From: DATAYF01 sp036272735
GTDB taxonomy: Bacteria; Chloroflexota; Ktedonobacteria; Ktedonobacterales; Ktedonobacteraceae
DNA: 19,082 nt
Assembly: GCA_036272735.1 (NCBI GenBank)
Contig: DATAYF010000181.1
Location: forward strand, 1 to 19,082
Reading direction: 5' to 3'
Positions 1-6,473 of this stretch are shown piece after piece. Each line of letters starts with the position of its first letter. Within the stretch, counting starts at the first letter, position 1. The notes below the pieces were generated by a model that was not told where the DNA came from, searched no databases, and saw only the letters and a program-made list of their open reading frames with translations. Made by a program: the position numbers and the translations under genes.

Positions 1-148
1 CACGGCTGACGTGATATTGGGCCACCAGTTCAGGCTCGGAAGGAATAGCGGTATGCGGAGCCAGGTGACCAGCACGGATTTGCTGCTTCAACACCTCTTT
101 TAGTTGATAATACAATGGTAAAGGATTTGAGCGCTCTAATATAGGCAT
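1..148 (-). CDS. GntR-family transcriptional regulator, N-terminal fragment
   Basis: The reading frame opens with ATG at 148 on the minus strand and runs off the left edge after 49 codons, so only the start of the winged helix-turn-helix is present. The residues PLYYQLKEVLKQQIRAG near the start, followed by an IPSEPELVAQYHVSR stretch, are the standard first half of a GntR DNA-binding domain (helix 1, then the helix-turn-helix with the 'PSE..L' and 'VSR' signatures). An AGGGG ribosome-binding site lies 10 nt upstream of the ATG. The effector domain is outside the window, so the subfamily (HutC, FadR, YtrA) cannot be read, although the 'PLYYQLK' opening is commonest in HutC and YtrA types. A promoter and an inverted repeat just upstream suggest autoregulation. 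Confidence 0.85.
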   Translation of the reverse strand, partial: MPILERSNPLPLYYQLKEVLKQQIRAGHLAPHTAIPSEPELVAQYHVSR

Positions 149-187
149 ATATACGGTTCCCCTTATGTCCAGACAACATCGAAAAAA

Positions 188-203
188 AATGTGAAACCAC
201 ATT
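188..203. promoter_or_regulatory. Inverted repeat, possible GntR operator
   Basis: A perfect inverted repeat, AATGTG-aaac-CACATT, lies between the predicted promoter and the start of the GntR gene, about where transcription would start. GntR-family dimers typically bind short palindromes in their own promoter, so an autoregulatory operator is the simplest reading. On the minus strand it is followed by a run of T, so a weak attenuator hairpin is an alternative. Confidence 0.4.
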
Positions 204-211
204 ACGGGAAG

Positions 212-240
212 AATATATCACAAAAAACTGAAAGCGTCGA
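212..240 (-). promoter_or_regulatory. Predicted sigma-70-type promoter of the GntR gene
   Basis: On the minus strand TCGACG (235-240) and TATATT (212-217) are separated by 17 nt. This gives 4/6 and 5/6 matches to the -35 and -10 consensus. The leader to the ATG at 148 would be about 55-60 nt. Confidence 0.5.
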
Positions 241-263
241 GTAGAAAAAAGTACCAGAGCCAC

Positions 264-303
264 CAAAAAAAGAGATGACCCGGTAGCAAAACTACCGGGT
301 CAT
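264..303 (-). terminator. Rho-independent terminator of the thioredoxin gene
   Basis: A perfect 12-bp stem (275-286 with 292-303) closes a 5-nt loop just past the thioredoxin stop codon. On the minus strand it is followed by CTC and then seven T (265-271). This is a textbook intrinsic terminator. Confidence 0.88.
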
Positions 304-309
304 AAAACA

Positions 310-663
310 TTAGGCCACCGCAATGCCGTTTTCGGACAGCACACGGTCAATTTCGTTTTTGAGCCTGCTAGGATTTGGCCCGACCAGGCGACCAATCTCT
401 TTTCCGCCATTGAACATCAGGAGCGTTGGGATAGCCTGCACATGATATTGTGTGGGAGTATTGCCGTGCTGATCAATATCTATTTTTGCAAAGCGCACCT
501 TGCCTTGATATTCATCGCTCAAGCGCTCGAACTGAGGCGCGATGGCGCGACAGGGACCACACCAGGCAGCCCAAAAGTCTACAATTACCGGTGTATCTGA
601 TTTCAGAACCTTGGTATCGAAATCCTGATCACCAACATGAACAAGGTTTGTATGTGCGTCCAT
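310..663 (-). CDS. trxA: Thioredoxin
   Basis: This 117-residue protein is a single-domain cytoplasmic thioredoxin, which reduces disulfides in client proteins and is recycled by thioredoxin reductase. The active site WCGPC is at residues 34-38, preceded by the usual DFWA. The cis-proline loop AIPT (77-80) and the C-terminal 'F..G...GR..G' strand region are also present. The length is normal for TrxA, and there is no signal peptide or membrane segment. The ATG at 663 has an AAAGG ribosome-binding site about 7 nt upstream. The gene is followed by a strong terminator, and the gap of about 210 nt to the upstream BI-1 gene suggests its own transcript. No thioredoxin reductase is seen in this window. 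Confidence 0.96.
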   Translation of the reverse strand: MDAHTNLVHVGDQDFDTKVLKSDTPVIVDFWAAWCGPCRAIAPQFERLSDEYQGKVRFAKIDIDQHGNTPTQYHVQAIPTLLMFNGGKEIGRLVGPNPSRLKNEIDRVLSENGIAVA

Positions 664-772
664 TATGACACCTTTCCCAATTTAGAGTAAACATGTTTGG
701 ATAGCGTAACCATCTCTGCTAAAGAGAACAAAACGTGCAGTAATTCTATTCCAGTTCTCTCCCTCTTAATAG

Positions 773-782
773 TATACGCAAG
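773..782 (-). promoter_or_regulatory. Possible -10 region of trxA (CTTGCGTATA box)
   Basis: On the minus strand CTTGCGTATA runs into TATACT, a good -10 hexamer, about 110 nt before the thioredoxin start. No convincing TTGACA-like -35 lies at 16-18 nt. The same ten bases occur in the same orientation upstream of the BI-1-family gene. Confidence 0.3.
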
Positions 783-875
783 CTCGCGGTGAAAAGAACA
801 CTTCAGCTTAACGCGATGAAAACTACTGCCCGGTGCACAGGGTGAACCGATCACTTCGCGCAGGCACGCACAAAG

Positions 876-1595
876 CTAGCGGCGTCGGCCACCACCACCC
901 TGCACGATGGAGAGTATCTCCAGGATATACAGGAACAGGTTGATCAGCGTAATAAACAGCGAGACCGTCAAACCAATGGCGTTGGGCATGGTATCGGCCA
1001 TGTAGCGCGCACGCTGCACGTAGTAGAGCACGAATCCAGAAAACACAGCGACGCCAACCACACAGATCACAAGCTGAAACAGTGCCGAGTGGAAGAAAAG
1101 CCCAACAAGGCTGGCGACAATCAGCAGAATCAAGCCGCCAAACAGGTAATCACCGATACGGGAAAAGTCACGCTTGGTCGTCCAGGAATAGATAGCCAGG
1201 CCGAACGCGGTCAGCGCGGTCAGGATAAAGGCCTCACCCAGGATGTTGGGAGCGCTTTGCAGGTAGTAGCCAAGTAGCGGCCCAAGCCCCATGCCTTCGA
1301 TAAAGGCAAACAGGTAGAGCAAAAACAAGTTTAGCCCCTGCTTCTGGATCAAGAAACGCAGGGCCAGCAGCACCACGAAGCCTAAAATCATCACCACGAT
1401 ATACGAAGTAGGGGTCAGCACATAAAAGCCCACGAAAGTACCGATAGCGGCAACCACGAAGCACAAGGCCAGCAACCCCATCACTTTGCTGATCAAGCCG
1501 CTCGCCTGAATCCCCCCCTCGTAGCCATAAGGAAGCGTTTGATATTGATAGGCACTTCTTGACCCGGATGGGCCATCGTTGCGCATGTTATACAT
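876..1595 (-). CDS. Bax inhibitor-1/YccA-family integral membrane protein
   Basis: This 239-residue protein has a polar N-terminal tail of about 33 residues and then seven hydrophobic segments (roughly 35-59, 63-82, 88-111, 119-137, 149-167, 172-192 and 205-231). That is the layout of the BI-1 (TMBIM/YccA) family. Family signatures are visible: GMGLGPLL in the third segment and TVSLFITLINLFLYIL in the last. Characterised members act as pH-dependent calcium leak channels or, for E. coli YccA, as modulators of the FtsH protease. The positions where YetJ-type members carry sensor aspartates read LYYVQ and FITLIN here, so both acidic residues are absent. The protein ends in GGGGRRR. The ATG at 1595 is preferred because GAAGGTG sits about 7 nt upstream; the ATG at 1586 would be too far from it. 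Confidence 0.9.
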   Translation of the reverse strand: MYNMRNDGPSGSRSAYQYQTLPYGYEGGIQASGLISKVMGLLALCFVVAAIGTFVGFYVLTPTSYIVVMILGFVVLLALRFLIQKQGLNLFLLYLFAFIEGMGLGPLLGYYLQSAPNILGEAFILTALTAFGLAIYSWTTKRDFSRIGDYLFGGLILLIVASLVGLFFHSALFQLVICVVGVAVFSGFVLYYVQRARYMADTMPNAIGLTVSLFITLINLFLYILEILSIVQGGGGRRR

Positions 1596-1685
1596 AGGTA
1601 TACACCTTCGATTACAGAATGTCTCCAGACCAACTTACACAGCTTTCTACCATAGAGCTAGTAGGAGACTGACTTTGCTATAGAA

Positions 1686-1695
1686 TATACGCAAG
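1686..1695 (-). promoter_or_regulatory. Possible -10 region of the BI-1-family gene (CTTGCGTATA box)
   Basis: On the minus strand CTTGCGTATA continues into TATATT, a plausible -10, about 90 nt upstream of the BI-1-family start. It is identical over ten bases to the box upstream of thioredoxin. No clear -35 is present. Confidence 0.3.
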
Positions 1696-1861
1696 GTGCG
1701 AGGAACGAGTTGCACGTTGCCAGTTGGGCCAGCAACTTCAGATGTTTCACCTTACGCACCCAATATCCAGGCATACGAATAGAAGCTAGCCCATCAGAGC
1801 TGGCCTTATGTGTGGTGTTATGAATGTTCGCTGGATGGAGGATAGGGAGGACGCACGTGAG

Positions 1862-2545
1862 TTACATCACACTCCAAACGCCACAGATTTCACAGTAGGC
1901 AACGCCGATCTCACCAAAGGATTTACTACGGGTGTTCCAGCATTCATAAGCGATTGCGAGAGCGCCACATCCCCAACAACGCGCACGGCCACCATGTTTC
2001 GTTTCGGCTGCGAGCTTGCGAAGGAGGGCACTACGAGCCTCATCAGCACCAGTGTAGCCAGGATTATACGCAAAGTGCAATGGGTCGCCAGTCGTATCGC
2101 CAGGCTTCACACCTAACGGCAGCTTCATCTCATGCGAAGGAGGCTGCAAGCTTGGCTGTGGTGTGGCTGGGGCCGCTGGCTGATCGGGAACAGGCGCGCC
2201 GGGAACTTGAGGTGGGCGGTGAAACAACTCACCACGAGCGGTACGGCGACCGCTCTGGATGGTCTGGTTATATCCACGCGGGAATGGCTGATCACCGTTA
2301 GTCCCGTTGGGCGGCAGTAGTTGCTGATAAAAAACCTCTTCAGACGAGTTGGCATCCGAAGGATCGGGTGTAGCTGGCGGAGTGGGATGCTTGCGCTCAG
2401 CAGAATCTTCCACCTGCGGCTGATCTGGTGATACTAATTGTTCCGTTGAATTTGCCTCCACCTGATTTTCAGCCTGCTCTGCCACATGATTATTATTCTC
2501 AGGCTGCTCAGGTGGATTGGCACGTTTACGTCGGGTTACAGGCAT
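1862..2545 (-). CDS. Unrecognised protein: Pro/Gln-rich region with C-terminal zinc-ribbon-like motif
   Basis: I do not recognise this 227-residue protein. From MPVTRRKR onward, residues 1 to about 160 are low complexity, rich in P, Q, N, E and T, and probably disordered, with a basic RRKR patch at the start. The last 60 residues look folded, with a short helix (about DEARSALLRKLAAETK) followed by CWGCG and YCEICG. These give two CxxC pairs (C190/C193 and C218/C221, 24 residues between) plus C202, a zinc-ribbon-like arrangement at the extreme C-terminus. The open frame extends upstream to 2614, but an extended -10 element lies at 2600-2608. Transcription would then start after that ATG, so the ATG at 2545, with GGAG 9 nt upstream, is preferred. 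There is no signal peptide or membrane segment. Confidence 0.75.
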   Translation of the reverse strand: MPVTRRKRANPPEQPENNNHVAEQAENQVEANSTEQLVSPDQPQVEDSAERKHPTPPATPDPSDANSSEEVFYQQLLPPNGTNGDQPFPRGYNQTIQSGRRTARGELFHRPPQVPGAPVPDQPAAPATPQPSLQPPSHEMKLPLGVKPGDTTGDPLHFAYNPGYTGADEARSALLRKLAAETKHGGRARCWGCGALAIAYECWNTRSKSFGEIGVAYCEICGVWSVM

Positions 2546-2599
2546 AAGGATACGCTCCAATTGAGAAGTTATGTGCATGTATTGCGTATAGCTTGTTGT

Positions 2600-2608
2600 A
2601 TTATACCA
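2600..2608 (-). promoter_or_regulatory. Extended -10 promoter element for the zinc-ribbon protein gene
   Basis: On the minus strand TGGTATAAT is a perfect extended -10 (TGn plus TATAAT). The -35 position 17 nt upstream, TTCGCT, is poor, as is common for extended -10 promoters. The predicted start point near 2593 leaves a leader of about 50 nt to the ATG at 2545. Confidence 0.5.
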
Positions 2609-2760
2609 CAGCATGCAGGGAGAGCGAAAAAATACGGTATCGTGCAGGTGATATGGGATAGATGCCTACTACTGATCAGGTAAGCACCTATCCCCAGGCG
2701 CGAAAACAGCGCAGTGCAAAACAAAAATGGTATCGATCTCTACAAGCTTAGCTCCAGTGG

Positions 2761-3021
2761 TCAGCCATTAAAAAAGTCTGCATTGATCTTGGTAAAGTTT
2801 TTCCATTCTTCGGGAACCGCCGACTCTTCGAAGATGGCAGTGACCGGGCAGGCTGGCTCACAAGCGCCACAATCGATGCACTCATCAGGATTGATGAAAA
2901 GCTGTTCCGCTTCCTCGAATCCTTCCTCATTAGGCGAGGGATGGATGCAATCGACAGGGCAAACATCAACGCAAGAGGCATCCTTTACCCCGATACATGG
3001 TTGGGTGATTACATAGGTCAT
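2761..3021 (-). CDS. fdxA: Ferredoxin, 7Fe type ([3Fe-4S][4Fe-4S])
   Basis: This 86-residue soluble electron carrier begins MTYVITQPC, the classic start of the Azotobacter FdI/mycobacterial FdxA group. The cysteines are C9, C17, C21, C25, C48, C51, C54 and C58. By family analogy C9, C17 and C58 hold the [3Fe-4S] cluster, while C21, C48, C51 and C54 hold the [4Fe-4S] cluster. The CxxCxxCxxxCP motif (48-59) is complete, and the first motif is CxxxC rather than CxxC, as expected for 7Fe proteins. The frame is open to 3057, but the ATG at 3021 is preferred. It gives the canonical N-terminus and has a GAGGAGG ribosome-binding site about 10 nt upstream. The gene stands alone with a consensus promoter; its redox partner is not evident here. 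Confidence 0.93.
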   Translation of the reverse strand: MTYVITQPCIGVKDASCVDVCPVDCIHPSPNEEGFEEAEQLFINPDECIDCGACEPACPVTAIFEESAVPEEWKNFTKINADFFNG

Positions 3022-3109
3022 GCTGAAGAAATCCTCCTCTATGAGCACGCACGCCATGCAGAGATAGAGTACACAGCGGCGAAGTTCTATTTTCGGCTAA
3101 CTTTAGTTT

Positions 3110-3138
3110 AGTATAGAGGGTTATACAGGCGATGTCAA
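3110..3138 (-). promoter_or_regulatory. Consensus sigma-70-type promoter of the ferredoxin gene
   Basis: On the minus strand TTGACA (3133-3138) and TATACT (3110-3115) are separated by exactly 17 nt. This is the best promoter match found in the window. The leader would be about 80 nt. Confidence 0.78.
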
Positions 3139-3183
3139 TTGCTTCGTAGCCTCGTTGCTTCGTGCTCGAAAAGGAAACGACCC

Positions 3184-3214
3184 TTGACAACTTCCGCCGG
3201 GCTTCTGTTATATT
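3184..3214 (+). promoter_or_regulatory. Candidate distal promoter of the acetyltransferase gene
   Basis: TTGACA (3184-3189) is followed after 19 nt by TATATT (3209-3214), preceded by TG at -15/-14 to give an extended -10. The spacing is longer than ideal. A small inverted repeat begins about 15 nt downstream and could be an operator. Confidence 0.4.
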
Positions 3215-3309
3215 TAAGGTGATCGGTACATTGTCTCACACAATACAAAAAACACCCTTTCTGTATGCATTATAAGACAGGAAAACAATCTGACAATCTG
3301 AGTAGCTGA

Positions 3310-3338
3310 TTGAATAATGCTTGTTTTCATTTTATTAT
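3310..3338 (+). promoter_or_regulatory. Candidate proximal promoter of the acetyltransferase gene
   Basis: TTGAAT (3310-3315) and TATTAT (3333-3338) are separated by 17 nt. They match the -35 and -10 consensus at 4/6 and 5/6. The leader to the ATG at 3373 would be about 28 nt. Confidence 0.58.
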
Positions 3339-3372
3339 GTAGACGATATGAAACACAAAAAGGAAAGATGCT

Positions 3373-4746
3373 ATGCAGTCGACGGCATCCGCAGCAGATT
3401 CCAACTACCAACGCGATTTAGGGGAAGGTCTGCTTTTACGCTGGTCTACACGGGCAGATACCGCAAATATTGCAGAGTTGGTCGGACGTGTTTTTCGCAA
3501 TAGCGAGAACGATGCGCCTAACGCGTATCTGCAATCATCGGTTGAATTATTGATGAGTGGCAACCATCCGCTGATGGGTCCAGGAGACTACGGCGTCGTA
3601 GAAGACACGACGAAGGCAAACCACCCCATTGTTGCCTGCACCTGCTTATGGCAACATCAGTGGTCGTACGAAAACGTACTGTTTAACGTCGGACGCCCCG
3701 AAATCGTCGCCAGCGATCCCACTTATCGAAAGCGCGGCCTTATACGCGCATTATTTCACATGGTCCATGCCCGCAGCGAAGCCAGGGGCGACCTGGTCCA
3801 GGCTATTACCGGCATTCCGTATTTCTATCGCCAGTTTGGCTACGAATACGTCCTCGACCTTGGTGGCAGGCGCGTGACCTACCTTTCCGCGATCCCGCCA
3901 TTGAAGCAAGCAGAGCAAGAACCATACACGCTCCGTGAGGCTAGCGTTGAGGATGTCCCTCTCATCATGCGTTATGAGGACCAACGACGAGCAAGCAGCA
4001 TGCTCTGGGCACACGCTTCGGAACAGTATTGGCGTTATGAGATTAGAGATGGCTGGCAGGAAAATCCAGAGCGATACCGTAAAGCTGTCGTGCTGCTGAT
4101 AGTTGATGCGCAAGGGGAGCCGGTTGGCTTTGTCATACACGATAGTCAGCGTAGAGGCACAGGTTTGGGGGTGTGGGGAGTTGAAGTTGACGAGCGCATC
4201 AACCTTCAGGCAATCATGCCCTCGGTGTTGCGCGCCTTGCAACAGCGCGGCATCCAGGTACCAACGCCAAAGCCCGATACGCTGCCGCTCAGTGAGATCA
4301 GTTTCATGCTCGGTCGCAACCATCCCGTGTATACGATTTTGGGGGAGGAATTAGCGCCCTACCAGGAACCGCCCTACGCCTGGTATATACGCGTTCCCGA
4401 TCTACCAGCGTTTCTCAAGCTGATTGCTCCCGTGTTAGAGGATCGTGTGAAAAAGTCGCCCATTGCTGGTTATACGGGCGAAGTAAAGCTCGATTTTTAT
4501 AACGGTGGCTTACGTATCATTTTCGAGCACGGACAGTTCAAAGCGGCCGAAAATTGGCAGGTGCCGATCTATGATGCAAATGCTGGCGCGGGTTTTCCTG
4601 CCCTCGTTTTCCTCAAAGCGCTGCTCGGCTACCGTTCTTTGGACGAGCTACGTTATGCCTATCCCGATGTATGGGCCAATACCGAAACAGCAGTTGTCCT
4701 ACAAACGCTCTTTCCGGCACGACCGTCGTTCGTCACCCCGTTCTAA
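3373..4746 (+). CDS. Eis-like GNAT N-acetyltransferase (GNAT-GNAT-SCP2 layout)
   Basis: This 457-residue protein would use acetyl-CoA to acetylate amines; the Eis family modifies aminoglycosides and protein lysines. The first GNAT domain (about 20-170) carries the acetyl-CoA loop 'ASDPTYRKRGLIRALF' (113-128). A second, degenerate GNAT-like region spans about 185-320, and the C-terminal part (about 335-457) resembles the SCP2-like domain ('GEVKLDFYNGGLRIIFEHG'). In M. tuberculosis Eis the catalytic acid is Tyr126 and the base is the carboxylate of the C-terminal Phe. Here FYRQFGY places Y152 at the equivalent spot and the last residue is Phe457. AAGGA lies 8 nt before the ATG. The gene is divergent from fdxA and convergent with the downstream kinase. 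The substrate is unknown. Confidence 0.85.
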   Translation: MQSTASAADSNYQRDLGEGLLLRWSTRADTANIAELVGRVFRNSENDAPNAYLQSSVELLMSGNHPLMGPGDYGVVEDTTKANHPIVACTCLWQHQWSYENVLFNVGRPEIVASDPTYRKRGLIRALFHMVHARSEARGDLVQAITGIPYFYRQFGYEYVLDLGGRRVTYLSAIPPLKQAEQEPYTLREASVEDVPLIMRYEDQRRASSMLWAHASEQYWRYEIRDGWQENPERYRKAVVLLIVDAQGEPVGFVIHDSQRRGTGLGVWGVEVDERINLQAIMPSVLRALQQRGIQVPTPKPDTLPLSEISFMLGRNHPVYTILGEELAPYQEPPYAWYIRVPDLPAFLKLIAPVLEDRVKKSPIAGYTGEVKLDFYNGGLRIIFEHGQFKAAENWQVPIYDANAGAGFPALVFLKALLGYRSLDELRYAYPDVWANTETAVVLQTLFPARPSFVTPF

Positions 4747-4779
4747 TTGAAATGAGTCGGCTATAGGCAACCTGCTTCT

Positions 4780-4821
4780 AGCACACGCTTGCTTTTGTAG
4801 AAAAGCAGAGTAGAGCGTGCT
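4780..4821. terminator. Hairpin between convergent acetyltransferase and kinase genes
   Basis: A perfect TGCTTTT-gtag-AAAAGCA hairpin (4790-4807) sits inside an imperfect outer stem (4780-4789 with 4814-4821). It ends at the kinase stop codon and lies 34 nt after the acetyltransferase stop. Its position suits a shared terminator, but neither strand has a clear T-run after it. Confidence 0.42.
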
Positions 4822-6473
4822 CACCTGAGAGCATTGACGTACAGGTGGGAAAACGCCACCTCTACCCCCTGCTCTTCAACGTATAGACCAATCTGGCCCG
4901 CGTTGAGAGCAGGCATGGCATGATCGGTGACGGGATTGCCAGCACGCTTCCCGTTAATAAAAAACGAGAACGTATTGTTGTAGGCATCGATGGTCACCGT
5001 ATCAGGCTGTGCGCCACTGGTCAGCAGCGCCGAAGATGAGCCACCAGCCAGGCGCTGCCATTGACCGTTGTCGTAGCGCAGAAAGCTATACTGCTGATCA
5101 CCAGAGGTCACCATCTCAAACAAATAGTAACGCGATTGGTCGGAGGCACAGCGAAACACGACCCCGTAATAATCAGCTCCATCATGCGAGCCATGCACCT
5201 CTGACATCATCACATTCAAGCGAAAATTGTGAAACGAACGGCCGGTATATAGGGCCAGTGCCACATTTTTTGCGGATGTGTTGACGACGTGGTAACTCTG
5301 CTGCTGCTGATCGTAAAAAAAGGTGCTGCTCAGCGGCCAGTTTCCCCGCCTGGACAGATAATCAATCATAGCAGTGTGACTACCCGCAGGAGTCGCTTGC
5401 GGCACGCGAGTACCGCCCAGGGCATGAGAAGCGGTCACATAGCTGGCGGAGATCAGCCCACCACAGATAAGCACGCTGAGTAAGGCGATGACGCCAACCA
5501 GGCGCGGAATCGTTAGGGCAAAGATACGCAGTGGAGCACGCCACGCCAGCAAACTGCGAATAGCACGCGCTGTTTCCTTCACGTAGGTATTGCCGGAAGT
5601 AGCACGCTCCGAGGCAGCCACCGCTTGCGCAAACGCACGCTTAAATTGATCCGCGTTTTGGAAGCGCTCATCAGGATCTTTGGCGAGCGCCTTGAGCACG
5701 GCTCTATCCACCTCAGGAGCAAGATCCGTACGAATAGAGGTCAGCGAGGGCGGCGGTTCATGGACGTGAAGCAGTGCCAACGCAATAGATGTATCGGCAC
5801 GAAATGGCAAGCGCTTCGTCAGGAGATAAAACAGCATCACGCCCAGCGAGTAAATATCCGAGCGGCCATCGATAGCACGACCTAGCGCCTGTTCGGGCGA
5901 AATATAATCGGGTGTCCCCATCACCGCTTCACGATAACGCACTTGCGGTTCGATAAGGTCGCCGTTGATCTGAATAACACGCGCAATGCCGAAATCGGAG
6001 AGCAGCGCGTAGCCTTCATGATCGAGCAGAATATTGGCGGGTTTCACATCACAATGGACACACCCGTGAGCGTGGGCGTAATCAAGCGCGGAGGTAATCT
6101 GCTCCAGATACCACAACGCTTCCGCCAGGGCCAGTGGGCCACGCTGCGACAGGTACTCAGCCAGCGTGCCACCCTCCATATAGGGCATTACGATGTACGG
6201 TAGCCCATCCTCCTCACCATACGAGTAGATGGGCAAAATATGCGGATGGTCGAGCTTGCTTGCAGCTTCAGCCTCGCTTAAAAAGCGCAGGTAAAAATCC
6301 TGCCGCATCTGCGCATCCATTACTGTGCGCGGGAGAAACACCTTCACAGCGACTTTGCGCGCAGGAGATTGCTGTTGCGCCAGAAAAACCGCGCTGGAAC
6401 CGCCATGGCCCAGCAATTTTTCCAGGACACAAGAGCCAAGCACCTTACCAATTAGATGTTGTCCTCTCGTCAT
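4821..6473 (-). CDS. Membrane Ser/Thr protein kinase with extracytoplasmic lectin-like domain
   Basis: This 550-residue PknB-type kinase starts with a catalytic domain (about 13-285). It has a glycine-rich loop at 22-29, the ATP-binding lysine K44 in VAVK, the helix C glutamate E67, HCDVKPAN (140-147) with catalytic D142 and N147, DFG at 160-162, SPE at 192-194 and DIYSLG (206-211). It looks catalytically competent. The HRD arginine is cysteine C141, and C138 makes a CVHC pair across the catalytic loop. A single membrane helix lies at about 324-346. The outer part (about 368-550) is beta-rich with 'YYGVVFRC...YYLFEMV' and 'FFINGKRAG', typical of concanavalin A-like/DUF1080-type domains, so it probably senses a carbohydrate or wall ligand. 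The ATG at 6473 follows GAGGAG at about 12 nt. The gene appears monocistronic. Confidence 0.92.
   Translation of the reverse strand: MTRGQHLIGKVLGSCVLEKLLGHGGSSAVFLAQQQSPARKVAVKVFLPRTVMDAQMRQDFYLRFLSEAEAASKLDHPHILPIYSYGEEDGLPYIVMPYMEGGTLAEYLSQRGPLALAEALWYLEQITSALDYAHAHGCVHCDVKPANILLDHEGYALLSDFGIARVIQINGDLIEPQVRYREAVMGTPDYISPEQALGRAIDGRSDIYSLGVMLFYLLTKRLPFRADTSIALALLHVHEPPPSLTSIRTDLAPEVDRAVLKALAKDPDERFQNADQFKRAFAQAVAASERATSGNTYVKETARAIRSLLAWRAPLRIFALTIPRLVGVIALLSVLICGGLISASYVTASHALGGTRVPQATPAGSHTAMIDYLSRRGNWPLSSTFFYDQQQQSYHVVNTSAKNVALALYTGRSFHNFRLNVMMSEVHGSHDGADYYGVVFRCASDQSRYYLFEMVTSGDQQYSFLRYDNGQWQRLAGGSSSALLTSGAQPDTVTIDAYNNTFSFFINGKRAGNPVTDHAMPALNAGQIGLYVEEQGVEVAFSHLYVNALR

Larger units (their letters stand above)
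3022..3372. other. Divergent intergenic region between ferredoxin and acetyltransferase genes
   Basis: These 351 bases separate the divergent ferredoxin and GNAT starts. They hold the ferredoxin promoter, two candidate plus-strand promoters for the acetyltransferase, and a small inverted repeat ATTGT-ctcac-ACAAT (3230-3244) just downstream of the first of those. No additional gene is supported. Confidence 0.6.

Noticed and set aside
829..842. Near palindrome around GTGCAC between trxA and the BI-1-family gene
   Set aside because: It is only 14 bases with a central GC-rich 6-mer palindrome and one mismatched pair; nothing links it to a promoter.
663..854. 63-codon minus-strand frame between thioredoxin and BI-1 genes
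   Set aside because: It overlaps the likely thioredoxin promoter and leader, has no clear ribosome-binding site and no protein-like pattern.
1716..1736. GTTGC...GCAAC inverted repeat upstream of the BI-1-family gene
   Set aside because: The arms are only five bases with an 11-nt loop, within what chance gives in a region this size.
2640..2700. Bulged hairpin GAT-c-AGGT/ACCTATC downstream of the ferredoxin gene
   Set aside because: It is short, has no T-run on either strand and lies too far from the stop codon to call a terminator.
3751..4323. 190-codon minus-strand frame inside the acetyltransferase gene
   Set aside because: It is the complement of a well-supported GNAT coding region and shows no motif of its own.
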